This document shows positions 8,282 to 16,751 of a stretch of DNA of 64,000 bases, one piece after another. The position numbers and the translations under genes are program-made. The DNA is taken from assembly GCA_022839785.1 (NCBI GenBank), contig JALHJW010000001.1:372001-436000 (forward strand), in the 5' to 3' direction. The notes below the pieces were generated by a model, which saw only the letters and a program-made list of their open reading frames with translations, was not told the origin of the DNA and ran no database searches. Origin of the DNA: Desulfovibrio sp. Its GTDB lineage: Bacteria > Desulfobacterota > Desulfovibrionia > Desulfovibrionales > Desulfovibrionaceae. Every line of letters starts with the position of its first letter. The stretch's first letter is position 1.

Positions 8282-10216
8282 ATGCACAAAGAGACCATCC
8301 TCCTGGTTGACGACGAGGAGGCCCTGCGCCAGATCCTCACCCTCTCGCTCGAAGACCTCGGCTACGCCGTGGCGGCCGCGGCCAGCGGCGAGGAGGCCCT
8401 GGCCGTCATCGAGGCGGTCGCCCCGGCCATCGTGCTCACGGACATCAAGATGCCCGGCATCGACGGCATCGAGCTGCTCAAGCGCATCAAGGGGCTGTAC
8501 CCGGACGTCGAGGTGATCATGATTTCGGGCCACGGCGACATGGACCTAGCCATCCGGTCCCTGCAGCTCGACGCCGCGGACTTCATCACCAAACCCATCC
8601 GCGACGAACTCCTCCAGAAGTCCCTGACCCGGACCATGGAGAAAATCCTCATGCGTCGCCAGATCAGGGAGCACACCCGCAACCTGGAGCAAATCGTGCG
8701 CGAGAAGTCCGCCCGGCTCGTGGAGCTGGAGCGGCGTCTGGCCGTGGGCCAGGTGGTGGAGGGACTGTCCACGGCCATGAAGAGCCTGGTGGAGTCCTTC
8801 GACGAGGGGCCGAGCTACTTCAACGAGATGCCCTGCTTCACCTCCATTCACAACCGCTACCTGGAGATCGTGGCCGTCAACCAGCTCTTCCGAGAGCGGC
8901 TGGGCGACATGGTGGGCCGCAACTCCTGGGAGGTCTACGCCGACCGCCAGGGCAGCGGCAACGCCTGCCCTGTCTGGCAGACCGTGGAGACCGGCAAGGG
9001 CCAGCGCAGCCGCGAGACCCTGCTCGACGCCGAAGGCCGGGAGATTCCGGTCATCGTGCACACCGCGCCCATCGCGGGCACGGACGGCGGCGTGGAGCTG
9101 GTGCTCGAAATCTCCGTGGACGTCACCGAGGTCCAGCGCCTGCAGACCGAACTGAAGGCCGCGCGCGAGCGCTACCAGCGCCTCTTCGACGCCGTGCCCT
9201 GCTGGATATCCGTGGTCGATCCGCAGACCTTCGCGGTCACGGAGTGCAACCGCCGCATGCGCAGCGACTTCGGCGAATGCCGCAGGCAGCCCTGCCACCG
9301 GCACTTCGCCCACCGCGAGGAGCCGTGCGAGCCGTGCCCGGTCCTGGACACGTTCATGGACGGGCAGCCCCATTCCCACGAGACCGTGGTCACCACCCTG
9401 GACGGCAGGCAGCGCAACGTGCTCATCCAGACCGCGCCGGTGCGGGGCGAGTCCGGCGAGGTCGCGCAGGTCCTCGAAATATCCACGGACATCACCCAGA
9501 TCAGGGCGCTGCAGGACCACCTCTCCTCTCTGGGGCTGATGCTCGGCTCCATGTCCCACGGCGTGAAGGGCATGATCACGGCCCTGGACGGCGGGGTCTT
9601 CAAAGTCGAGGCGGGCCGGACGCGCGGCGACCAGGCGCGCGTCGACGAGGGCTGGGCCATCGTCAAGGACAAGGTGGAGCGCATCAAGAAAATGGTCCTG
9701 GACATCCTCTACTACGCCAAGTCGCGCGAGATGGCGTTCGAGGCCTGCGACGCGGCCGCCTTCGCCCGCGACGTAGCGGCCATCGTGCGGCCCAGGGCGG
9801 AGCAGAAGGGCGTGGCCTGGCGCTTCGAGGCGCAGGAGGGGCTGGGCGAGGCGGAAATCGACGAAACAGCGCTCTCCTCGGCCCTGGTCAACTTCCTGGA
9901 GAACGCGGTGGACGCCTGCGCCGACGATTCCGCCAAGGACTCGCACGAGGTCCTTTTCGCGGTGCGCGAGGAGTCCGGGAACCTCGTCTTCACCATCCGC
10001 GACAACGGCATGGGCATGGACCGGGAGACGCGCGAGAAGATGTTCACCCTCTTCTTCTCGTCCAAGGGCCGCAAAGGCACCGGGCTCGGACTGTTCATCT
10101 CCAACCAGGTCGTGGCCCTGCACGGCGGCCGCATCGAGGTGGCGTCCGAACCGGGCGCGGGCGCGCTCTTCACCGTCACCGTCCCCCTGCGCCGCCCCGG
10201 CCGGGACCGGGGCTGA
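8282..10216 (+). CDS. Receiver-PAS-PAS hybrid sensor histidine kinase
   Basis: 644 aa from ATG 8282; the open frame reaches further upstream but only as a shadow of the preceding receiver gene. Order of domains: receiver (1-125, phospho-acceptor D54 in VLTDIKMPG, K in ITKP), coiled coil (about 125-160), two PAS domains (about 180-290 and 295-410), a dimerisation region with phospho-acceptor H426 in SMSHGVKG, and an HATPase_c domain (NFLENAVDA, RDNGMGMD, GTGLGLFI). No transmembrane segment, so it is cytoplasmic. The second PAS has a PC-x2-CPVL cysteine motif that recurs in the next kinase. The receiver at the N-terminus suggests that it is itself phosphorylated by another kinase, perhaps the membrane kinase encoded downstream. 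Confidence 0.86.
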   Translation: MHKETILLVDDEEALRQILTLSLEDLGYAVAAAASGEEALAVIEAVAPAIVLTDIKMPGIDGIELLKRIKGLYPDVEVIMISGHGDMDLAIRSLQLDAADFITKPIRDELLQKSLTRTMEKILMRRQIREHTRNLEQIVREKSARLVELERRLAVGQVVEGLSTAMKSLVESFDEGPSYFNEMPCFTSIHNRYLEIVAVNQLFRERLGDMVGRNSWEVYADRQGSGNACPVWQTVETGKGQRSRETLLDAEGREIPVIVHTAPIAGTDGGVELVLEISVDVTEVQRLQTELKAARERYQRLFDAVPCWISVVDPQTFAVTECNRRMRSDFGECRRQPCHRHFAHREEPCEPCPVLDTFMDGQPHSHETVVTTLDGRQRNVLIQTAPVRGESGEVAQVLEISTDITQIRALQDHLSSLGLMLGSMSHGVKGMITALDGGVFKVEAGRTRGDQARVDEGWAIVKDKVERIKKMVLDILYYAKSREMAFEACDAAAFARDVAAIVRPRAEQKGVAWRFEAQEGLGEAEIDETALSSALVNFLENAVDACADDSAKDSHEVLFAVREESGNLVFTIRDNGMGMDRETREKMFTLFFSSKGRKGTGLGLFISNQVVALHGGRIEVASEPGAGALFTVTVPLRRPGRDRG

Positions 10217-10244
10217 TCCGCCTCGCGCGGCCGAAGGTCCTGCC

Positions 10245-12512
10245 GTGCGCGCCCTGCTCGACTACATCCGGCGCAGGCTGATCCTCAAGATCAACATCCC
10301 CGTGGCCGCGGTGCTCATGGTCTGCATCTCGGTCTGGGCCTACTTCCATCTGGGCGTGCAAAAACGCATCGTCACCCAGAACATCATCACCGGCGCGGAG
10401 CGCATGAGCAACACGGTGCGCCTGGGGCTGCACTACGCCATGATGCTCAACTCGCGCGACGACATCGAGGCCATCGTCCAGAGCTACGGCCGGTCCCAGG
10501 AAATCCGCGGCATCCGCATCCTGAACAAGCAGGGCGAGATCATGTTCTCCAGCCGCCAGGAGGAGACGGGCGACAGGCTGGACCAAAGCGCCGCCCTCTG
10601 CCAGGCCTGCCACGCCAGCGCCCCTCCCCTGCTCCAGCCCTCGCTGCAGCAGAGCATCTACGAGGAGATGGAAACGGCCGGGGAGCGGGTGCTGCGCATG
10701 GTCAGCCCCATCCCCAACGAGGACGGCTGCTCCGCGGCCCCCTGCCACTACCACGCGCCGGACGACGCCATCCTCGGCGTGCTGGACATCGCCGTCTCCA
10801 TATCGGAGAGCGACCAGCTCATCAAGGACACCAAGCGCCACACCCTGTTCCTGGCCGTGGGGCTGTTTCTGGCCATTTTCGTGACCCTCTTCGTGCTTTT
10901 CTTCGTGCTCATCAAACGGCCCATCGCCAAGATCATCGAGGGCGCGCGGCAGCTGGCCACAGGGCGGAAGGCGGCGCGGGCCACGGTGGAGCAGCCGGAC
11001 GAGATCGGCCAGCTCTCCGCGGCCATCTTCGAGATGGGCAACGACCTGATCAACAAGCAGAACCAGCTCCTGCTGCAGCGCAACCGCTACCAGGACCTCT
11101 TCGAGGGCGTGCCCTGCCTGATCACGGTGCAGAACAAGGACCTCAGACTCCTCTCCTTCAACCGGACCTTCGAGGAGAAGTTCTCGGCGCGCGTGGGCGA
11201 GTACTGCTACAAGGCCTACAAGAACCGCAGCGAGCCCTGCCCCTCCTGTCCGGTGCTGCGCACCATCGAGGACGGCCGCTCCCACGTCACCGAGGAATCG
11301 GGTTTCTACAAGGACGGCCGCAAGGCGCACTGGATCGTGACCACGGCCCCCATCTGCGACGCCGACGGCAACGTGGTGGCGGCCATGGAGATGTGCCTGG
11401 ACATCACCCCGCGCAAGGAACTGGAGGAGGAGCTGCGCGGCTCCGAACGCAAGTACCACGATATCTTCAACAACATTCCCAACGCCCTGTTCGTGGTGGA
11501 CCGGGACGACTTCTCCATCCTGGACTGCAACCGCAGCGCCCTGTCCCTGTACGGCTACACCAGGAGCGACCTGACGGCCCGCTCCTTCCTGGAGTTGTGC
11601 GCCGAGGACCAGGCCGACGAATGCGTGCGCGTGGTGCGCGCGGGCGAGGTCATCAACCAGGCCAAGCACGTCACCCGGGACGGCCGCGAGTTCTACGTCG
11701 CCATCCACGCCTCGCCCTCGGAGTTCGGGCGGCGCAAGGTCTGGCTGATCACCACCAGCGACATCACGCGCCGCCTGGAGACCGAGCAGCAACTCATCCA
11801 GGCCAGCAAGATGGCCACCCTGGGCGAGATGGCCACGGGCGTGGCCCACGAGTTGAACCAGCCGCTGGCCGTCATCCAGACCAGCGTGGACCTTCTGAAA
11901 CGCAAGACCGGCCGCGGCGAGGCCGTGCCCGAGGCCGAGATCGCCCGCATCGCGGACCTGGCCTCGGCCAGCGTGGAGCGGGCCACCAAGATCATCGGCC
12001 ACATGCGCGAGTTCGGCCGCAAGCCCGACATCCAGACGGAGCCCGTGGACCTGACCGTGGTGCTGCGCCGGGCCTTCGAGTTCTTCAGCCAGCAACTCGC
12101 CCTGCGCAGCATCGAGGTCGCCTGGGACCTGGCCGAGCGGCTGCCTCTGGTGCTCTGCGAGCCCAACCGCATGGAGCAGGTCTTCATCAACTTCCTGATC
12201 AACGCCCGCGACGCCATCGAGGAGCGCGCCGAAAAAGGCGGCAAGGGGCCGCGCCGCATCGACATCAAGACCATGCACAACCAGGGGCACGTCACGGTGC
12301 GCATCTCGGACACGGGCACGGGCGTGCCCGAGGCGATCCGCGACAAGATCTTCGAGCCCTTCTTCACCACCAAGCAGCCGGGCAAGGGCACCGGCCTCGG
12401 CCTGTCCATCAGCTACGGCATCGTCAAGGACTGCGGCGGGACCATCCACGTCATCAACAACAGGGACGGCGGCGCGACCTTCTCCATCCGCCTGCCCGTG
12501 CGCCGGGGCTGA
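10245..12512 (+). CDS. Membrane sensor histidine kinase with periplasmic c-heme motif, HAMP and PAS domains
   Basis: 755 aa from GTG 10245. A first transmembrane helix (about 12-36) and a second (about 200-224) frame a periplasmic domain of some 160 residues. That domain holds a classical heme c motif, CQACH (C119, C122, H123), and a second cluster CSAAPCH (C162, C167, H168) with CX4CH spacing. HAMP (about 222-275) follows, then two PAS domains, the first with PC-x2-CPVL, then a HisKA domain with H535 in GVAHELNQPLAV, and HATPase_c (NARDAIEER, DTGTGVPE, GTGLGLSI). The heme makes redox, NO, CO or O2 sensing in the periplasm likely (inference). It closes a same-strand cluster with an SQR-like flavoprotein, a receiver and a hybrid kinase. 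Confidence 0.86.
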   Translation: MRALLDYIRRRLILKINIPVAAVLMVCISVWAYFHLGVQKRIVTQNIITGAERMSNTVRLGLHYAMMLNSRDDIEAIVQSYGRSQEIRGIRILNKQGEIMFSSRQEETGDRLDQSAALCQACHASAPPLLQPSLQQSIYEEMETAGERVLRMVSPIPNEDGCSAAPCHYHAPDDAILGVLDIAVSISESDQLIKDTKRHTLFLAVGLFLAIFVTLFVLFFVLIKRPIAKIIEGARQLATGRKAARATVEQPDEIGQLSAAIFEMGNDLINKQNQLLLQRNRYQDLFEGVPCLITVQNKDLRLLSFNRTFEEKFSARVGEYCYKAYKNRSEPCPSCPVLRTIEDGRSHVTEESGFYKDGRKAHWIVTTAPICDADGNVVAAMEMCLDITPRKELEEELRGSERKYHDIFNNIPNALFVVDRDDFSILDCNRSALSLYGYTRSDLTARSFLELCAEDQADECVRVVRAGEVINQAKHVTRDGREFYVAIHASPSEFGRRKVWLITTSDITRRLETEQQLIQASKMATLGEMATGVAHELNQPLAVIQTSVDLLKRKTGRGEAVPEAEIARIADLASASVERATKIIGHMREFGRKPDIQTEPVDLTVVLRRAFEFFSQQLALRSIEVAWDLAERLPLVLCEPNRMEQVFINFLINARDAIEERAEKGGKGPRRIDIKTMHNQGHVTVRISDTGTGVPEAIRDKIFEPFFTTKQPGKGTGLGLSISYGIVKDCGGTIHVINNRDGGATFSIRLPVRRG

Positions 12513-12531
12513 GACGCAGCACCCGGGACGC

Positions 12532-15500
12532 CTAGACCCCCGTTCCGCCGTGACCGCTCTGCAGGGGTGGAAAGCGGTCGGCCAAACGCTCCACGGCTTC
12601 GAGGTAGTGTTCCCAGTAGTCGAGATAGAAGGCCAGGGCGCGGGCGAAGTTGCGTCCCACCAGACCGTCCAGGAAGATCTGGCTGATCTCGCGCTCCCGG
12701 AACAGGACCATGTGCGAGAGCAGGAAGACGCGGCGCTCCTCGCGCGTCATCTCGCCCAGAATGCGGCGCAGCACGCCCCGGGCGCGCGGCTGGAACATCC
12801 AGAAGTACTGCAGGTCCAGGGCGTTGACGATGGCGATGTGCACCAGGTCGCGCCGCTCGAACTCCACGGTCTGCATGAAGTCCTTGCCCGATTCGAGCAG
12901 CGAGAGCACGTCCTCCAGCGGATACAGCAGTTCGAGCCGGGCGTAGAGGTCGAACATCTGGCGCAGCTTGACGCGGTAGTCCTGCAACCGCATGCGCAGA
13001 TACACGACGCGGTCCGCGAAGCCCTCGATGGCCGCGGCCACGCAGTCCGAGGCAAGCTTGGAGATGATGGCCGCCCACTTCTGCAGGACGTCGGCCACGC
13101 CAGGGACCCCGGCCAGAAGCAGCAGCTCCCCGGCCGCCTCGCTGAAGGCGAAGGCCAGGGGAATGGCGAAGAGGCTGCGGAAGAGGTTGCCCACCACCGC
13201 GGTGCGCGGCAGGCCGCGCAGCAGGTTGTGGCCGGAAAGATAGAGGCCGTTGACCAGGGACATGACCGCGTAGAGCAGCAGCGGGTTGCTGCCCACGGTC
13301 ACGCCGAAGCCCTGGTCCAGGAACATGGTCTTCACCAGCCAGTCGAGCAGCGGCACGGAGAAGCCGGTGAAGAAGAGCGAGTCGGCCAGCCGGTTCCAGC
13401 TCACCAGACTGTTCCATCGCACCAGGGAGGAGCGGTGGAATCCCCCGCAGCCGAGCACCGACTGGATGATATTGCGCAGGCCCGTGATGCCGAACCAGAT
13501 CACCGCTCCGAACCAGGCCAGCAGCCACCAGTCCTTGGTCAGGAAGAAGGTCAGGAAGGCGGGGATGAAGCCGCAGAGCACCTTGAGCCCGATGGCCAGC
13601 TTGGTGTTCATGTAGCCGATGGGGATGCGGCCGCCTTTCTCCTCGCTCCGCTTCTCGCCCAGACTGAGGCCGAGCCCCTCGTCGAGCTGCATCCCGCCCA
13701 GGGCGAGGATGTTGCCGTGGTGTTCGGACGGCGCGTAGCTCCGCAGCACCCAGTCGGTCTTGCGATCAAAACCCAGGACGCGCAGCAGCGGGACGCGCCT
13801 GATGATCTCGTATAGGCCGTCCATGACCGGACTGGCGTCGGAACGCGGCAGCCTGGTCTCGCGTTCAAAGGCGTCCACCCGGATGGGCAGGCGGCATTTC
13901 TCGCAGTTCCGCTCGAACCGGCTCTGCACCCAGGGCGGGAGCGTCTCCTTGATCACCAGCCCCATGCCCTGCACGCGGCCCGATTGTCCGGTGGAATCCG
14001 TGCCGATGCTGGAGCGCAGGGGTTTGTCCGCGTAGAATTTCTGGAAGGCTGGAATGTCGTAGAGAATCTCCACGAGCTTCTCGCGGCGGGCGTCGCAGTC
14101 CGTCCCCGCGCAGACCATTTCGGCGATGATGGCGTTGATCAAACGCTTGAGGCGGATGACGTTGCCGGTATTGACGGCCGCCTGAAGCTCCATGACCCGC
14201 TCGTGGTCGTACTCGCGGCCGAAGGCGCGGTTCTTGAGGTTCAGGACTTCGAGATGCGTGATGCGGCCCCGGCAGTCGTAGAGCAGCTCCAGCACGTCCG
14301 CCACGCGCAGGTCGCTGAGGTTGAGCACGACCTGCCGCTTGGGGTGCAAATTCTGGAGACGGTCGAGAAGCTGCGGCGCGGAAAGACGCAGCAGTTCCGG
14401 CTTTTCCGCGGGCGTCGCCGGTCCGTTCTCCCCGTCCCTGCCCCGAAACCACTGCTCGATGATCCCGTAGACGTCGAGCCCGTTCATGCGGGCGACCAGC
14501 GCCTCCATCCGCGCCGCCTCGTCGGGGGCGGCGACGGCGAAGGACTCGCGCATGGCCGCCACCCGGGCGCGCAACAGGGGGGTCATCTTGTCGAGGACGA
14601 AACGGGCGAGATGGTGGACCGAGGCCTGCCCCGCGCCCACAAAGGCCAGGAACTCCTCTTTCGAGAGCGGCGGCAGGCTGATGCCGAATTCCTCGTTGAT
14701 GGAGCCGACGCGGTATTCGTTGAAGAACCGGAGCACGTCGAGAACATACTGTTCGTAGTGCTGCGAGACCTCGCGCCCCAGGTCCATGAGACGCTGCACC
14801 GGCGGGGAGGACAGGAAGTCGAGAAAGCCGCGCGCGTCGGACAGGCCGCGCGGGACCCAGATGAGCTTGACGTAGCTGTCCCGGAACCGGGCGAAGAACT
14901 CGATGCCGATGTAGACCTGCATCTCCATGATCGCGGCGGCTTCCAGGAGTTCCTCGGCCGCGGCCAGGGGCGCGTGGTTGTAGGAGATCACGGTCAGGCT
15001 GCGGATGCCCTTGATCCAGGCGTCCATGACCATGTGCGTGGCGGACTTGCGGCCCTTGGTGTTGACGTCGTGCACGTGGTCGTCGAAGGCGATCTGGTTC
15101 CACTCCTCGGGCATCTCGACGAGATGATACCGGGCGAGCTGGGCGCGCACGATGCGCGGCCGCCCCGTGGTCACGGCGCGGAAATCGCGCGCCAGCATGA
15201 GCCGCTCCGCGATGTCCGCGTCGCGTTTGCGGATCAGGTTCTTCATGATCTCGACGAGCACGCGGGCCGCGTTGAGCCTGAGCGGCCCCTGGGCGGTGTA
15301 CAGCACCTCGTCGCGCAGCCCCTGCAGCGCGGCGAGGCGGTCCGCGGACTTGCCCACCTCCAGGGAACCGAGCAGGTGGGCCACGGCGTAGGCGATGCGC
15401 AGCGGACGCTGCGCCGCCATCTCCTTGATGCCGTGCGGATGCAGGTAGGGGGCGAGCAGACGGCGGTGGTCCGGGATGTCCTCGCGCTGCGTGATGTCGT

Positions 15501-15615
15501 CCACGATGCGCAAAAGCTCGTAGTCCCGGTCGTCGAAGAACAAGCGGGAGGCCCTGTCGGTTCCGAGGGAAGCGTGGCGTGCGCGCTGGCCGCCGGATTC
15601 GCGGGAAGGGGTCAT
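12532..15615 (-). CDS. Large membrane protein with PHP-like N-terminal domain, function unknown
   Basis: 1027 aa; I do not recognise a named family. About residues 170-250 resemble the core of PHP phosphoesterases: DDHVHDV (an HxH pair near 179-181), then a helix-strand unit ending in SYNHAP where PHP proteins have TDHD, then VYIGIEFF matching the GIE block. Some metal ligands seem changed, so catalysis is uncertain. Residues about 670-860 hold several hydrophobic segments (for example LAIGLKVLCGFIPAFLTFFL and LLAWFGAVIWFGITGL), indicating membrane anchoring; the last 150 residues are soluble and helical. It is flanked by convergent and divergent genes and so stands alone. The 3' end lies 19 nt from the convergent kinase gene. 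A weak ribosome site makes the start uncertain. Confidence 0.7.
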   Translation of the reverse strand: MTPSRESGGQRARHASLGTDRASRLFFDDRDYELLRIVDDITQREDIPDHRRLLAPYLHPHGIKEMAAQRPLRIAYAVAHLLGSLEVGKSADRLAALQGLRDEVLYTAQGPLRLNAARVLVEIMKNLIRKRDADIAERLMLARDFRAVTTGRPRIVRAQLARYHLVEMPEEWNQIAFDDHVHDVNTKGRKSATHMVMDAWIKGIRSLTVISYNHAPLAAAEELLEAAAIMEMQVYIGIEFFARFRDSYVKLIWVPRGLSDARGFLDFLSSPPVQRLMDLGREVSQHYEQYVLDVLRFFNEYRVGSINEEFGISLPPLSKEEFLAFVGAGQASVHHLARFVLDKMTPLLRARVAAMRESFAVAAPDEAARMEALVARMNGLDVYGIIEQWFRGRDGENGPATPAEKPELLRLSAPQLLDRLQNLHPKRQVVLNLSDLRVADVLELLYDCRGRITHLEVLNLKNRAFGREYDHERVMELQAAVNTGNVIRLKRLINAIIAEMVCAGTDCDARREKLVEILYDIPAFQKFYADKPLRSSIGTDSTGQSGRVQGMGLVIKETLPPWVQSRFERNCEKCRLPIRVDAFERETRLPRSDASPVMDGLYEIIRRVPLLRVLGFDRKTDWVLRSYAPSEHHGNILALGGMQLDEGLGLSLGEKRSEEKGGRIPIGYMNTKLAIGLKVLCGFIPAFLTFFLTKDWWLLAWFGAVIWFGITGLRNIIQSVLGCGGFHRSSLVRWNSLVSWNRLADSLFFTGFSVPLLDWLVKTMFLDQGFGVTVGSNPLLLYAVMSLVNGLYLSGHNLLRGLPRTAVVGNLFRSLFAIPLAFAFSEAAGELLLLAGVPGVADVLQKWAAIISKLASDCVAAAIEGFADRVVYLRMRLQDYRVKLRQMFDLYARLELLYPLEDVLSLLESGKDFMQTVEFERRDLVHIAIVNALDLQYFWMFQPRARGVLRRILGEMTREERRVFLLSHMVLFREREISQIFLDGLVGRNFARALAFYLDYWEHYLEAVERLADRFPPLQSGHGGTGV

Positions 15616-15852
15616 GCGGGGCTATCCATATGCGCCATGCGTGCTTATCAACAAGAAAGCGGAGGCGGAAAACGGTCCGCCCCGCGGCGCGCCCCGGACC
15701 CATGGCCGGGGCCGCCCGCCCGGGACGCGAACGGCTTGCGCCGCACGGCTCCGGGGAATATATCCGGCGCATGACGCCGGTTCCGGCGAGAATCCTGTAA
15801 CATGCATGCGCACTTTTTTCACAAGTAAAATAAATCCAAGGAATTCAATAAA

Positions 15853-16602
15853 ATGACAACCTACACCATCCATCCCATCGTGGTCGGCAGCAAGCTCTTC
15901 GACAAAAGCATGATGACCTACCAGCACGGCTACGGCCAGCCCTACGCCATTCCCATCTACGTCTGGTACCTGGAGGGCGGGGACAAAAAGATTCTCGTGG
16001 ACACGGGCGAGATGCAGCCCATCCGCTCCGAGGACCGGGAAAAGGCCCTGGGCGGAAAGATCTACACCTTCGAGGAAGGGCTGACGCGCTTCGGTCTGAC
16101 GCCGGAGGACATCGACGTCGTCATCCACACCCACCTGCACAACGACCACTGCGAGAACGACGCCAAGTGCGTGAACGCCCGCATCTACGTGCACGAAAAG
16201 GAGCTGGAGCACGTCCACGACCCGCACCCGCTCGATTTCCGCTACAACGAGGAATACATCGAGGAGGTCGAGGAGAACGGCCAGATCGAGGTGGTGACGG
16301 AGGACAGGGAAATCGCGCCCGGCGTGCGCGTGGTCCACTCCCCCGCCCACACCGAGGGCGGGCTTTCCGTGCTGGTGGAGACGGCGAAGGGCACGGCCGC
16401 GATCACGGGCTTTTGCGTGATCATGGACAACCTCAATCCGCCCAAGGAGGTGCGCGCCATGGAGATGGAGGTCATCCCTCCGGGCACTTGCGTGAACCCC
16501 TACCAGGCCTACGACGTCATGAAACGGATCAAGGAGAGCGCGGACATACTGCTGCCGTTGCACGAGCCGCGCTTCGCGGACGGCAGGCCGATTCCGGGCT
16601 GA
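15853..16602 (+). CDS. MBL-fold metallohydrolase, N-acyl homoserine lactonase-like
   Basis: 249 aa. The metallo-beta-lactamase signature HLHNDH (HxHxDH) is present in VVIHTHLHNDHCEND, followed by the third-histidine region VVHSPAHTEGG and a late histidine in LLPLHEPRF. Segments ILVDTGEM and LTRFGLTPEDID match the AHL-lactonase group of the MBL superfamily. Where many MBL enzymes have an aspartate in a 'GD' turn, this protein has ITGFCVIMDN, so metal binding may differ. The substrate is not certain: lactones are possible, but many related proteins have other ester or thioester substrates. No signal peptide. ATG 15853 follows an AAGGAA site. It appears monocistronic. Confidence 0.72.
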   Translation: MTTYTIHPIVVGSKLFDKSMMTYQHGYGQPYAIPIYVWYLEGGDKKILVDTGEMQPIRSEDREKALGGKIYTFEEGLTRFGLTPEDIDVVIHTHLHNDHCENDAKCVNARIYVHEKELEHVHDPHPLDFRYNEEYIEEVEENGQIEVVTEDREIAPGVRVVHSPAHTEGGLSVLVETAKGTAAITGFCVIMDNLNPPKEVRAMEMEVIPPGTCVNPYQAYDVMKRIKESADILLPLHEPRFADGRPIPG

Positions 16603-16751
16603 GCTGGCGAGAGACGCCCGCCGACCGGGGCATCCGTGCGGCCCGCCTGGGGCGGGCGGCCGCCGCCGGGTGACGGAACGGTGCGGCGCATGGTATGCGG
16701 ACGAACGGCCGGGCACGCCCAGACTCCGCCCAGCCGCGACGAGGAGTCCCG

